From Myxococcota bacterium (lineage in GTDB: Bacteria; Myxococcota_A; Bradymonadia; UBA7976; UBA1532), in contig CAUJDF010000011.1 of the NCBI GenBank assembly GCA_963169045.1, forward strand, positions 94,051 through 158,050: a stretch of DNA of 64,000 nucleotides, in the 5' to 3' direction. Within the stretch, counting starts at the first letter, position 1; the number at the start of each line of letters is the position of its first letter. Below, one piece after another: positions 19,120 to 27,271 of this stretch. Under the pieces are notes generated by a model that saw only the letters and a program-made list of their open reading frames with translations, did not search any database and was not told the origin of the DNA. The position numbers and the translations under genes were made by a program.

Positions 19120-20862
19120 ATGCCCATCCACACCATCGCGATCTTCGGCGGCGGCATGGCCGGCCTGACCGTGGCGCACGAGCTGGCCCACCGCGGCTTC
19201 GAGGTGCACGTCTACGAGGCGTCCCGCGTCGGCGGCAAGTCGGCGAGCCACGAGACGCAGGGGCTGCCCGGGCCGAGCGGCGGGCGCCTCCCGTTGCCCG
19301 GCGAGCATGGCTTCCGCTTCTTCCCCGGCTTCTATCGGCATGTCATCGCGACGATGGACGAGATCCCCGGTGTCGACGGCCGGCCGGTGAGCGCCAGCCT
19401 CGTGGCGAGCGACGAGGCCGCCATCGCCTGGCCGAACGGGCCGCTCCTGCCGTTCAACCGCCGGGTCGACGTGCCCCCCTGGGACATCGCCGCCCGCACG
19501 GCCGCCATCTACGAGGGCCTCGGCTTCGCCCCGCAGGACGTGGCGCGGATGGCATGGTTCCGGCTGAAGTACGCCACGTCGTGCGAGGGGCGCCGCGAAG
19601 ACTACGACGAGCTCTCGTGGTGGCAGTTCATCGACGGCGACAGCCCCCGCTACACCGATAACTTCCGCGAGTTCGAGCGCTCGATCCCGCGCACGCTGTC
19701 GGCGATGGTGGCCGAGACGAGCAGCGCCCGTGTCATCGGTGACGTCGGCCTGCAGATGCTCCTCGGTTACGGGCGCCCGTGGGAGAACCAGGACCGCGTG
19801 CTCGTCGGTCCCACCTCCGAGCGGTTCCTCGATCCCTGGCGGAAGTACCTCGAGTCGCTCGGCGTCCGCTTCCACGAGCGACAGCGACTCGGGGGCTTCA
19901 AGCGGATCGGCGATCGCATCCAGTCCGCCCGGGTCCAGACACCGACGGGACCGGCCCTGGTGACCGCCGACGCCTACGTGGTGGCCATCCCCGTCGAAGC
20001 CATGCAGCACCTCCTTCAGAACGACACGCCCCTGCGGGACGCCTACGGCCCGCTGCAGGCGCTGGCGGCCTGGCACGGCGCCACCGACTGGATGGTCGGC
20101 GCGCAGTTCTACCTGCGCGACGACCAGCCCATGGCGGCGGGGCATGTGTTCTATCCCAAGTCGGAGTGGGCGCTGACGTCGATCTCCCAGGGACAGTTCT
20201 GGGCGCAAGGCGCCGGTCCCATCGCCGCCCGCTACGGCGACGGGACGGTGCGGGGCATCCTCTCGGTCGACGTGTCCGACTGGTCGCGGCCGAGCGCACG
20301 CACCGGACGGGCGGCGCGGCAGACGCTCAGCCGCTCGGCGATCCTCCAGGAGATCCTCGACCAGCTCCGCGACGCCGTCGATCCCACGATCGACCTGAGC
20401 GATGCCAACGTCGCCGGCCGATGGCTCGACGAGAACATCGTCTTCGCCGGCCCCACGGGCAGCCTCCCGCAGAACCGGTCGCCGCTCCTCGTCCACCGCG
20501 TCGGCCACATGCGGCACCGGCCCGCTCCCCGCGTCGGCCTCGAGAACCTCTACCTCGCGTCGGACTATGTGAAGACGCACACGCTCCTGGCGACGATGGA
20601 GGGCGCGAACGAGGCGGGCCGACTCGCCGTGAACGCCCTGCTCGAGGACGACGGCAGCCTGCACACGCGCTGCGCCGTCTGGCCGCTGCACGAAGAGCCG
20701 TACTTCGCGACGGCGAAAGCCATCGACCGCGCGCGCCACGCCGCCGGGCTGCCGCATGTGATGGATCGCTGGCCCTTCTCGATGACGCTCGACCTCGTCG
20801 CGCTCGGGCAGCAGCTGCAGACGATCATGCAGCAGCCGAACGTGCTGTCGCTCCTGCCCTGA
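19120..20862 (+). CDS. FAD-dependent amine-oxidase/phytoene-desaturase-like oxidoreductase
   Basis: 580 residues. The N-terminal Rossmann dinucleotide-binding motif is GGGMAG (residues 9-14), with an E-containing strand end (VYEASRVGGKS) typical of flavin monoamine oxidases and carotenoid desaturases. The C-terminal FAD-contacting segment reads NLYLASDYVKTHTLLATMEGANEAGRLA. No signal peptide. It is divergent from the CrtC/AttH-like gene with a 97-base gap, so both may act on one isoprenoid or polyene; an isoprenyl diphosphate synthase lies at 25211-27271. The exact substrate cannot be read from sequence. Confidence 0.85.
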   Translation: MPIHTIAIFGGGMAGLTVAHELAHRGFEVHVYEASRVGGKSASHETQGLPGPSGGRLPLPGEHGFRFFPGFYRHVIATMDEIPGVDGRPVSASLVASDEAAIAWPNGPLLPFNRRVDVPPWDIAARTAAIYEGLGFAPQDVARMAWFRLKYATSCEGRREDYDELSWWQFIDGDSPRYTDNFREFERSIPRTLSAMVAETSSARVIGDVGLQMLLGYGRPWENQDRVLVGPTSERFLDPWRKYLESLGVRFHERQRLGGFKRIGDRIQSARVQTPTGPALVTADAYVVAIPVEAMQHLLQNDTPLRDAYGPLQALAAWHGATDWMVGAQFYLRDDQPMAAGHVFYPKSEWALTSISQGQFWAQGAGPIAARYGDGTVRGILSVDVSDWSRPSARTGRAARQTLSRSAILQEILDQLRDAVDPTIDLSDANVAGRWLDENIVFAGPTGSLPQNRSPLLVHRVGHMRHRPAPRVGLENLYLASDYVKTHTLLATMEGANEAGRLAVNALLEDDGSLHTRCAVWPLHEEPYFATAKAIDRARHAAGLPHVMDRWPFSMTLDLVALGQQLQTIMQQPNVLSLLP

Positions 20863-20866
20863 TCAC

Positions 20867-23800
20867 TCACGGCAGCGGCATCAGCATCGCTGCGAAGGCG
20901 GCGGGATCGGCGACGCCGCGGGCGCGCAACGCCGCCGCCCCGTCGCCGCGCCGGACGCGGGCCGCCTCCGCGAGCACCGGCATGCCGGCGGCGTCGAAGC
21001 GCGCCGCCGCCGTCTCGAGCCGCGTGGCGGTCGCGCGCCCGTCGCCGGCGGCCGCCGCGAGGCCCGCCTCGAGCACGGCGACCCACGGCTTCACCCAGGC
21101 CGCGTCCTCGCCGGCGAGCCGCCGCGTGCAGCGCGCCGCCTCCGCGCGGTCGCGCCGGCGGAGGGCGCAGCGCGCCCGCAGGAGCGTCAGCTCGCAGCGC
21201 ACGAGCTGGAAGTCGAGCAGTCGCGCCGCGCGCAGCGCCGGCCAGCCTCCTTCGAGGCGCCGCCACGCGCCCTCGGCGTCGCCCCGGTAGAGCGACGCGA
21301 GCACCGCCGAGACCAGGCCGTAGTAGTGCGGGAGCTGGAAGCCGATCGCCGGCCACTGCGCGAGCGCGTCCTCGGCCGTCCGCAGCGCCTCGTCGGGGCG
21401 GTCCGCCGCCAGCAGGCGCAGCGCCGTGGGGATGCCCGCGGCGAGGCTCACCGTCGCCAGCCGGTCCCCGCGCTCGGCCGACTCGGCGAGGATGGCGGGC
21501 ACCCGCGCCGCCAGGGCCTGCACGTCGGCCCGGTGCGCGAGCGACCACATGCCGAAGATGTGGGCGTTCGTCAGCTCCCAGGCCACGCCGGTGCAGCGCG
21601 TCCGCAGCACCTCGGCCGCCAGCTCGCTGTGCCGGAAGCCGTCGGCGAACTCCCCCGAGAAGTAGTGGTAACCGGCGGCGCACACCGCCGTCAGGCCCTC
21701 GCTCAGCGGGTCGCCGAGCCCGGCGCCGAGCCGCCGCGCCAGGGCGAGCGCCCGGCGCGCGCGCTGCCGCGCCTTGTCGCCGCCGGTCGCCGCGTGGAAC
21801 GCCGCCTCGGTGCACAGCGCGCGCACGACGCGCGTCGGCTCGCCGGCGTCGAGCGCCATGCGCGTGTGCCGACCGTGAAAGTCGGCGGAGCGGATGGGAT
21901 CGACCCACACGAGGCCCACGGCGGCCGTCCAGCAGGCGTCGAGGCGGGCGAGGAGCGCCGGCGGCACCTCGGACTCCTCGCGCGGTCGATGCCCGAGGCC
22001 GCGCACGGCGAGCCGCAGGCGGTGCACCACCAGCGCCCCCAGCGCCCGGCCCGGCGTCGCCGGGAAGGGCTCGCCCACGCGATCGAGCACCAGGCGCAGC
22101 ATGTCGAGGCCCTGCTCGAGGTGGCCGCTGCGCAGGTATTGCTCCGAGGCGAGGCGCTGCAGCGCCAGGATATCGCCCCCGGCGCCGACGAACGACCCCG
22201 CCTGCCGGGCGAGGCTGGCCGCCGCTTCGGCGTAGGCGGCCCCGGCCTCGCCGCCGCGCCCGCCCTGCCGCAGGGCCTCGGCGCGGCCGCGCAGCAGGCG
22301 GGGGCGCTCGTCGGCGCCGGGGGCGAGATCGAGCGCCAGGCCGAAGAGGCGCGCCGCCTGGTCGAACGCCAGCGCGCCGTAGGCCCGCTCCGCCGCGCGC
22401 ACCGCCGCCGCGCGCGCCCGCGGCGCGTCCCCGCCGCCGATGTAGTGCTGCACGAGCGCCAGCGGATCGGCGCCGCTCGCCGCTTCGAGCGCCCGCGCGA
22501 GCGCGAGGTGACGCTCGCGCAGCGCCGACGGCTCGAGCGCGGCGACCACCGCCTCACGGATGCGGTCGTGGTAGGTCTCGAGGCGCACGTCGTCGCCCGC
22601 GTCGCTGTGGCGCAGCAGGCAGGCGTGGCGCAGCGTCGAGAACGCGTCTGGCAATGCCGTGCCGAGGCCGGCGGCCCGTGCCGCCACGCGCCGCCCGCAC
22701 GGACCGCCGGCGACGGCCACCACCTCGAGCAGGCGGCGCGCCGGCGGGTCGAGGCCCCGCACGCGCTCGTCGACGACGGTGGCGATGCCCGCCGTGGCGC
22801 GTCGCGCGGCGAAGTGGCGGGCCAGCTCGCAGGCGAGGAACGGGCTGCCCGCCGACTCGCGGGCGATGGCCTCGGCGCGGGTGGCGTCGGCCTCGGCGCC
22901 GAGCACCGCCAGCGCCAGCGCGCGCAGGGCCTCGAGGCTCAGCGGCCCGAGCTCCAGCGTGCGGTCGGGCGCCGGCAGGGCCGCGAGCACCGGGCTCTCG
23001 GCGCGGTCCTCGCTGCGGTACGAGAGCAGCAGCAGCAACGGCGGCGCGTCCGGGCCGTGCATCAGCGTGTGCAGCAGGAACGCGCTGTCGAGGTCGCCCC
23101 ACTGCAGGTCGTCGATCCACAGGACGAGGCGTCGCCAACGCGCGATCCCGCCGAGCAGGTCGCGCAGCGCGGCGAAGGCCTGCCGCCGCGTCTCGTGCGG
23201 CTCGGGCTCGGCGCCGGCGCCCTCGTCGCGGCGGCAGACGGCGTCGACGCGCCCGAGCACGGGGAAGACGCGCAGCAGCGCGCCGGTGCGCTCCGGCAGC
23301 AGCGACTCGACGAGCGTGCGGCGCAGTCCGCAGAGGAAGCGGCTGAGCAGGTCGAGCAGGCTGTCGAGCGCCTTGAAGGGCACCGCCTCCTGCGGATAGC
23401 ACCGCCCGCGCAGCACCACGCAGCCGCCCGCGTCCTCGAGGCGATCGAGAAACTGCAACAACATCGAGGACTTGCCGATGCCCGAGACCCCGTGGACGTG
23501 CAGCGTCAGCGGCAGTGGTCCGTCGAGGGCGGCCGACAGCCGTCGCTGCTCCTCGTCGCGGCCGAAGAACGGCGCTTCGTACACCGACGAGACCGAGGGC
23601 GTCGGCAGCGGCGGGAGCGTCTCGGCGGCGAGCCCCAGCAGTCGCCGGACCTCGTGGGCGTCGGGCCGCTCGGTGGCGACCGGTTGCATGAGCGCGATCG
23701 CCAGGCGGTCGAGATCGGCGGGCGTGTCCGGGCACAGGTCGCGCACCGACGGCGGGGGCTGGTGGCGCTTGCGGAGGAGCACGTCGAGACCGTGCCCGTC

Positions 23801-24442
23801 GAACGGCAGCTGCCCCGTGAGCGCCTCGAAGAGCATCACGCCCACGGAGTGCCAGTCCGCCGCCGGGCTCATCGGCTCGCCCCACACCAGCTCGGGCGCC
23901 ATGTAGGCGATCGTGCCCACGATGCCGGCGCCCTCGAACGGGGCGAGGCGGCGCTCCGACGACAGGCCGAAGTCGAGCAGCACGAGGCGGCCCTCGGGCG
24001 TCACCAGCACGTTCGATGGCTTCACGTCGCGGTGCAGGCGCCCGGCGGCGTGCAGGCTCTGCAGACCCTCGAGCAGCTGCGCGAGCGCCGCCCGCAGCCG
24101 CGCGACCCCGGCGGCGTCGAGCGGGCCCGGCGCTCCGACACGCTCCGGCCCCCGCGCGTGCGTCACGAAGTCGACGCCGTCGAGGAGCTCCATCGTGAAG
24201 AACGCCTCGCGTTCGTCGACGACGAGGTCGTACAGGCGGATGAGGTTCGGGTGCCGTAGATCGGAGAGCATGCGGAACTCGTTCTTGAGCCGCAGCAGGT
24301 CGTCGGGCTCGCGGCGCAGCAGCGCCTTGAGCGCGACGTCGTCGCCCCGCTCGACGTCGTGCGCGCGCCACACGCGGCCCTGCGCTCCCTCGCCGACGAA
24401 CGCGCGCACCTCGTAGCGCCCGCCGCCGAACCGCAGTGTCAT
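20867..24442 (-). CDS. Ser/Thr protein kinase - AAA ATPase - TPR regulator (second copy)
   Basis: 1191 residues, collinear with the protein at 4199-7756. The kinase (about 8-275) has GEGAQGRV, Lys39, HRD 137-139 and DFG 157-159. The STAND ATPase has Walker A GVSGIGKS (318-325) and a DDLQWGD segment. A long Ala-rich helical/TPR region runs to the end (ALMPLP-type terminus, like the paralogue's LVPAAH). It lies opposite the FAD oxidoreductase with a 4-base gap between stops. Two such proteins within 20 kb are paralogues, not a recent duplication, since they differ throughout. Confidence 0.93.
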   Translation of the reverse strand: MTLRFGGGRYEVRAFVGEGAQGRVWRAHDVERGDDVALKALLRREPDDLLRLKNEFRMLSDLRHPNLIRLYDLVVDEREAFFTMELLDGVDFVTHARGPERVGAPGPLDAAGVARLRAALAQLLEGLQSLHAAGRLHRDVKPSNVLVTPEGRLVLLDFGLSSERRLAPFEGAGIVGTIAYMAPELVWGEPMSPAADWHSVGVMLFEALTGQLPFDGHGLDVLLRKRHQPPPSVRDLCPDTPADLDRLAIALMQPVATERPDAHEVRRLLGLAAETLPPLPTPSVSSVYEAPFFGRDEEQRRLSAALDGPLPLTLHVHGVSGIGKSSMLLQFLDRLEDAGGCVVLRGRCYPQEAVPFKALDSLLDLLSRFLCGLRRTLVESLLPERTGALLRVFPVLGRVDAVCRRDEGAGAEPEPHETRRQAFAALRDLLGGIARWRRLVLWIDDLQWGDLDSAFLLHTLMHGPDAPPLLLLLSYRSEDRAESPVLAALPAPDRTLELGPLSLEALRALALAVLGAEADATRAEAIARESAGSPFLACELARHFAARRATAGIATVVDERVRGLDPPARRLLEVVAVAGGPCGRRVAARAAGLGTALPDAFSTLRHACLLRHSDAGDDVRLETYHDRIREAVVAALEPSALRERHLALARALEAASGADPLALVQHYIGGGDAPRARAAAVRAAERAYGALAFDQAARLFGLALDLAPGADERPRLLRGRAEALRQGGRGGEAGAAYAEAAASLARQAGSFVGAGGDILALQRLASEQYLRSGHLEQGLDMLRLVLDRVGEPFPATPGRALGALVVHRLRLAVRGLGHRPREESEVPPALLARLDACWTAAVGLVWVDPIRSADFHGRHTRMALDAGEPTRVVRALCTEAAFHAATGGDKARQRARRALALARRLGAGLGDPLSEGLTAVCAAGYHYFSGEFADGFRHSELAAEVLRTRCTGVAWELTNAHIFGMWSLAHRADVQALAARVPAILAESAERGDRLATVSLAAGIPTALRLLAADRPDEALRTAEDALAQWPAIGFQLPHYYGLVSAVLASLYRGDAEGAWRRLEGGWPALRAARLLDFQLVRCELTLLRARCALRRRDRAEAARCTRRLAGEDAAWVKPWVAVLEAGLAAAAGDGRATATRLETAAARFDAAGMPVLAEAARVRRGDGAAALRARGVADPAAFAAMLMPLP

Positions 24443-24497
24443 GCATGCCTCCGGGCGCCATCATGGAAGACCCGCGGCGGAGGGTAAAGCGCCCCGC

Positions 24498-24526
24498 TTG
24501 ACACGTCCCGGCGAGACGGCTACGAG
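24498..24526 (+). promoter_or_regulatory. Sigma-70-like promoter
   Basis: Consensus TTGACA (24498-24503), a 17-base spacer and TACGAG (24521-24526), leaving a leader of about 50 bases before the GTG at 24585. It would drive the hypothetical gene and the isoprenyl synthase. The -35 is perfect and the -10 weak. Confidence 0.5.
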
Positions 24527-24584
24527 GCGAGGGCGGCGCGGACGTCGCCGCACGCCACCAAACCAGGGATGCGGGGGGGAGCGC

Positions 24585-25214
24585 GTGGCGCTGACACTCG
24601 AGGCGGAGTACTCGCTCAAGGTCGTCGACGGTCGCTCGGGCGAGGTCACGGTCGTGGTGAAGAACGACACGCAGTTCCCGCTCGCCGACGTGCGGGTGCG
24701 CGTGACGCACGAGCCCGGCCAGGCGGCGGGGCGGCTCGAGATCCTGCCGTCCGCCGAGCACGGCGGGTATCAGGTCGAGCGCCTCGCGCCCGGCGAGACG
24801 CTGGTCCGCCGCTTCGCGGTCGAGCCGGTCGAGGTGGCGGTCGGCGCCACCTACACCGCGCACGCCGAGGTCGAGGGGCGCCCCGTCCGCGCCGACGACG
24901 ACGGCAACGACCTCCGCCCGCCTCGCGTCGAGCCGCTGACGAAGGTGGTCCCGATCGCCATCGAGATCTTCGCCCGTCCCGAGCTGTACCTGGCGCTCGG
25001 CGCCGTCGCGTACGCTCAACGGGCGCTGCGCGAGCGTTACGCGCAGCTCGTGAAGCTGGGATACGAGACGCAGAAGCAGCGGCCGACGCAGTTGCCGTCG
25101 ACGGCGAGCGTCGATCCCATCGGCGACGTGCTCTCCCAGGCGACGTTCGACTGGGCGCGCGACGTCGCGTCCCTCGGCCTGCGCCTCCTCGGCGGCAAGG
25201 GCGACAAACCCTGA
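24585..25214 (+). CDS. Hypothetical protein with an Ig-like beta domain
   Basis: 209 residues. GTG start with GGGGGGA about 5 bases upstream; an in-frame ATG at 24441 would overlap the kinase gene and add an Arg/Pro-rich shadow. Residues 1-115 look like a beta-sandwich (EAEYSLKVVDG, EVTVVVKNDTQFPLADVRVRV, ETLVRRFAVEPVEV), resembling CARDB/NEW3 domains. The C-terminal 90 residues are helical. No signal peptide or lipobox. The stop overlaps a possible CTG start of the isoprenyl synthase. Confidence 0.68.
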   Translation: MALTLEAEYSLKVVDGRSGEVTVVVKNDTQFPLADVRVRVTHEPGQAAGRLEILPSAEHGGYQVERLAPGETLVRRFAVEPVEVAVGATYTAHAEVEGRPVRADDDGNDLRPPRVEPLTKVVPIAIEIFARPELYLALGAVAYAQRALRERYAQLVKLGYETQKQRPTQLPSTASVDPIGDVLSQATFDWARDVASLGLRLLGGKGDKP

Positions 25215-27271
25215 CCGCGCTGCTGGCGACGTGGGCGCCTTCGGGCCTCGGCCCGGGGCGTCCGCTCGCCTTCCGGGCGCCACCGGGTCCGGCGCTCGTC
25301 CGCCAGAGCCTCTCGTGGGTGCGCACGACGAGCGCGCCCGACGCCGCCGAGCGGGCCCGCATCGCCGCGGCCCCGCCCGCCTCGCTCCTCTGTCTGTTCG
25401 ACGTCGACGCGCTCGCGCAGGCGCTGCCGGCGGCGCGCGCGTGGCGGGCGGGCGCCCTCGCGCCGGTGGCGGTGCGGGGCCGCGCGCTGCCCGACAACGC
25501 CCTCGACGCGTTCGGCGCCGCCTGGCTCGGCGCGGGCCTCGCGCCGCTGCTCGCGACGCTCGGGGCCGAGCCGCCTCGCTGGACGCACCCGGTGCTGCTC
25601 GCCGACGCCGTCGACGCCGGCGGCACGACGACCGTGGGCGTCGTCTTCTCGCGCCTCCCCGAGCCCGGGCTGCTCGACCTCGCCGACGTCGGGCGCGCCG
25701 GCCGCCGCGAGGGCGCGCCGCCGGCGGCGCTGCCGATCGACCTCGACCCCGCGGCCCTGCCCGATCTGCTCGCGGCGCAGGCCCGCGCGGGCGCCGAGGC
25801 GGTGCTGCTCGTCGACGTCGGGGGCGACGCGCCGCGCCTCGCCGAGGCGCTGGCGGAGACCGGTCGCGCGGTGGGCTGGTTCGGCCCGGTCGACCGCCCC
25901 GTGCCCGCGGCGGTGCGCGGACCGGTGCACCTCTGGTGCGAGCCCGAGGACGCCGCGCCGCCGGCGATGGACCGGGCGTGCCTGTGGCTGCCGGTGGCGT
26001 TCGACGGCGACGACGTCGCGGCGGCCACGGCGCGGGTGCGACACGCGCGAAAGCTCGGCTACGCCGCGGTGGCGCCGCGCTTCCATCGCCCCGTGCCGAA
26101 CACGGCGGAGTGGCAGGCCATGGCCGCCGCCGGTCGCCCGTGCGGCCTCGACGACCGCGACGTGGTCTTCGCCGTGGGCGACTTCGCGCCGGGCCGCGGC
26201 GCGGCGCTCGTCGCCGGCTGGACGCGCGAGGACCGCTTCACGGCGTGGGCGCCCGCGCATCGCCGGACGCGATCGCTGCGGACGGTCCGCGAGGTGCTCG
26301 CCGGGTACGCGGACGAGGCGCGGCGGCATCCGCCCCTGTGCCACGCACGCGACCTGCTGACCGAGGCGCTGGCCGCGCTGGGCGGCGCGCCGCTGCAAAC
26401 GCAGGCGACCTATCCCTTTTTCCGCTTCGGCGAGCACGACCTGCTCCGGTGGGTCGACGTCGCCATCGACGCGCGGTTGCGCTCGCTCGAGGGCGTGACC
26501 GAGCCGCTGCTGCGCACCGTCCAGCACACCGCGCTGGCGGGGGGCAAACGCATCCGGCCCGTCCTGACGCTGGCGATCGGCGCCTCGCTCGGCCTGCCGC
26601 CGGCGACGCTGCTCCCGGTGGCCCTCGCCATCGAGTGGCTCCACACCGCGTCGCTCATCCAGGACGACCTGCCGTGCATGGACGACGAGGCGGTGCGGCG
26701 ACGGCAGCCCACGGCCCACCGTCGCCACGGCGAGGGGCTGGCGCTGCTGGCGTCCGACGCCCTCGTGGCGCTCGCGTTCGAGGACGTGGCGGCGCTGGCC
26801 GATGATCCGCGCGTCGGACCGGCGCGGACCGCCGCTCTCACGCTGCGCCTCGCGCGGGCCCTCGGCGCCGGCGGCCTGGTCGGCGGGCAGGCGCTGGACC
26901 TCGCGCTGCGCGGCCGCCCCGACGCCGATCTCGACGCGGTGCTCGCGGTGCACCGCGCCAAGACCGTCCCGCTGTTCCGGCTCGCGGCGTCGCTACCGGC
27001 CGTGCTCGCCGACGTGCCCGCCGAGCGGGCGGCGGCGCTCGAGGCGGCGCTCGGCGACCTGGGCCTCGCGTTTCAGATCGTCGACGACCTGCTCGACGGC
27101 GGCGAGACGCTCGGGCGCCCGCCCGGCAGCGACGCCCGGCAGGGGCGCCCCACGTTCGCGACGCTGCTCGAGGCTGCGGCGGCGCGCCGGCTCGCCGCGC
27201 AGTTGCTGGCGCCGCTTGCCGACGGCCCGCTGTCGCGCCTCGCCCGCTTCGTCCTCGAGCGGACGCCCTGA
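25211..27271 (+). CDS. Isoprenyl diphosphate synthase with long unrecognised N-terminal region
   Basis: 686 residues if translation starts at the CTG overlapping the previous stop (CTGA); GTG at 25319 is the first conventional in-frame alternative (650 residues). The C-terminal 300 residues form a complete trans-prenyl synthase: a GGKRIRP substrate motif, the first Asp-rich motif DDLPCMDD (starting about residue 485) and the second motif DDLLD (about 625), as in short-chain IspA/FPP synthases. The first 385 or so residues are an alpha/beta region of unknown family (VGVVFSRLPEPG, VLLVDVGGDAPR, VVFAVGDFAPGRG). Such synthases are normally about 300 residues, so this is a fusion or a mis-joined pair. 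It could feed the CrtC-like/FAD pair. Confidence 0.85.
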   Translation: MTALLATWAPSGLGPGRPLAFRAPPGPALVRQSLSWVRTTSAPDAAERARIAAAPPASLLCLFDVDALAQALPAARAWRAGALAPVAVRGRALPDNALDAFGAAWLGAGLAPLLATLGAEPPRWTHPVLLADAVDAGGTTTVGVVFSRLPEPGLLDLADVGRAGRREGAPPAALPIDLDPAALPDLLAAQARAGAEAVLLVDVGGDAPRLAEALAETGRAVGWFGPVDRPVPAAVRGPVHLWCEPEDAAPPAMDRACLWLPVAFDGDDVAAATARVRHARKLGYAAVAPRFHRPVPNTAEWQAMAAAGRPCGLDDRDVVFAVGDFAPGRGAALVAGWTREDRFTAWAPAHRRTRSLRTVREVLAGYADEARRHPPLCHARDLLTEALAALGGAPLQTQATYPFFRFGEHDLLRWVDVAIDARLRSLEGVTEPLLRTVQHTALAGGKRIRPVLTLAIGASLGLPPATLLPVALAIEWLHTASLIQDDLPCMDDEAVRRRQPTAHRRHGEGLALLASDALVALAFEDVAALADDPRVGPARTAALTLRLARALGAGGLVGGQALDLALRGRPDADLDAVLAVHRAKTVPLFRLAASLPAVLADVPAERAAALEAALGDLGLAFQIVDDLLDGGETLGRPPGSDARQGRPTFATLLEAAAARRLAAQLLAPLADGPLSRLARFVLERTP

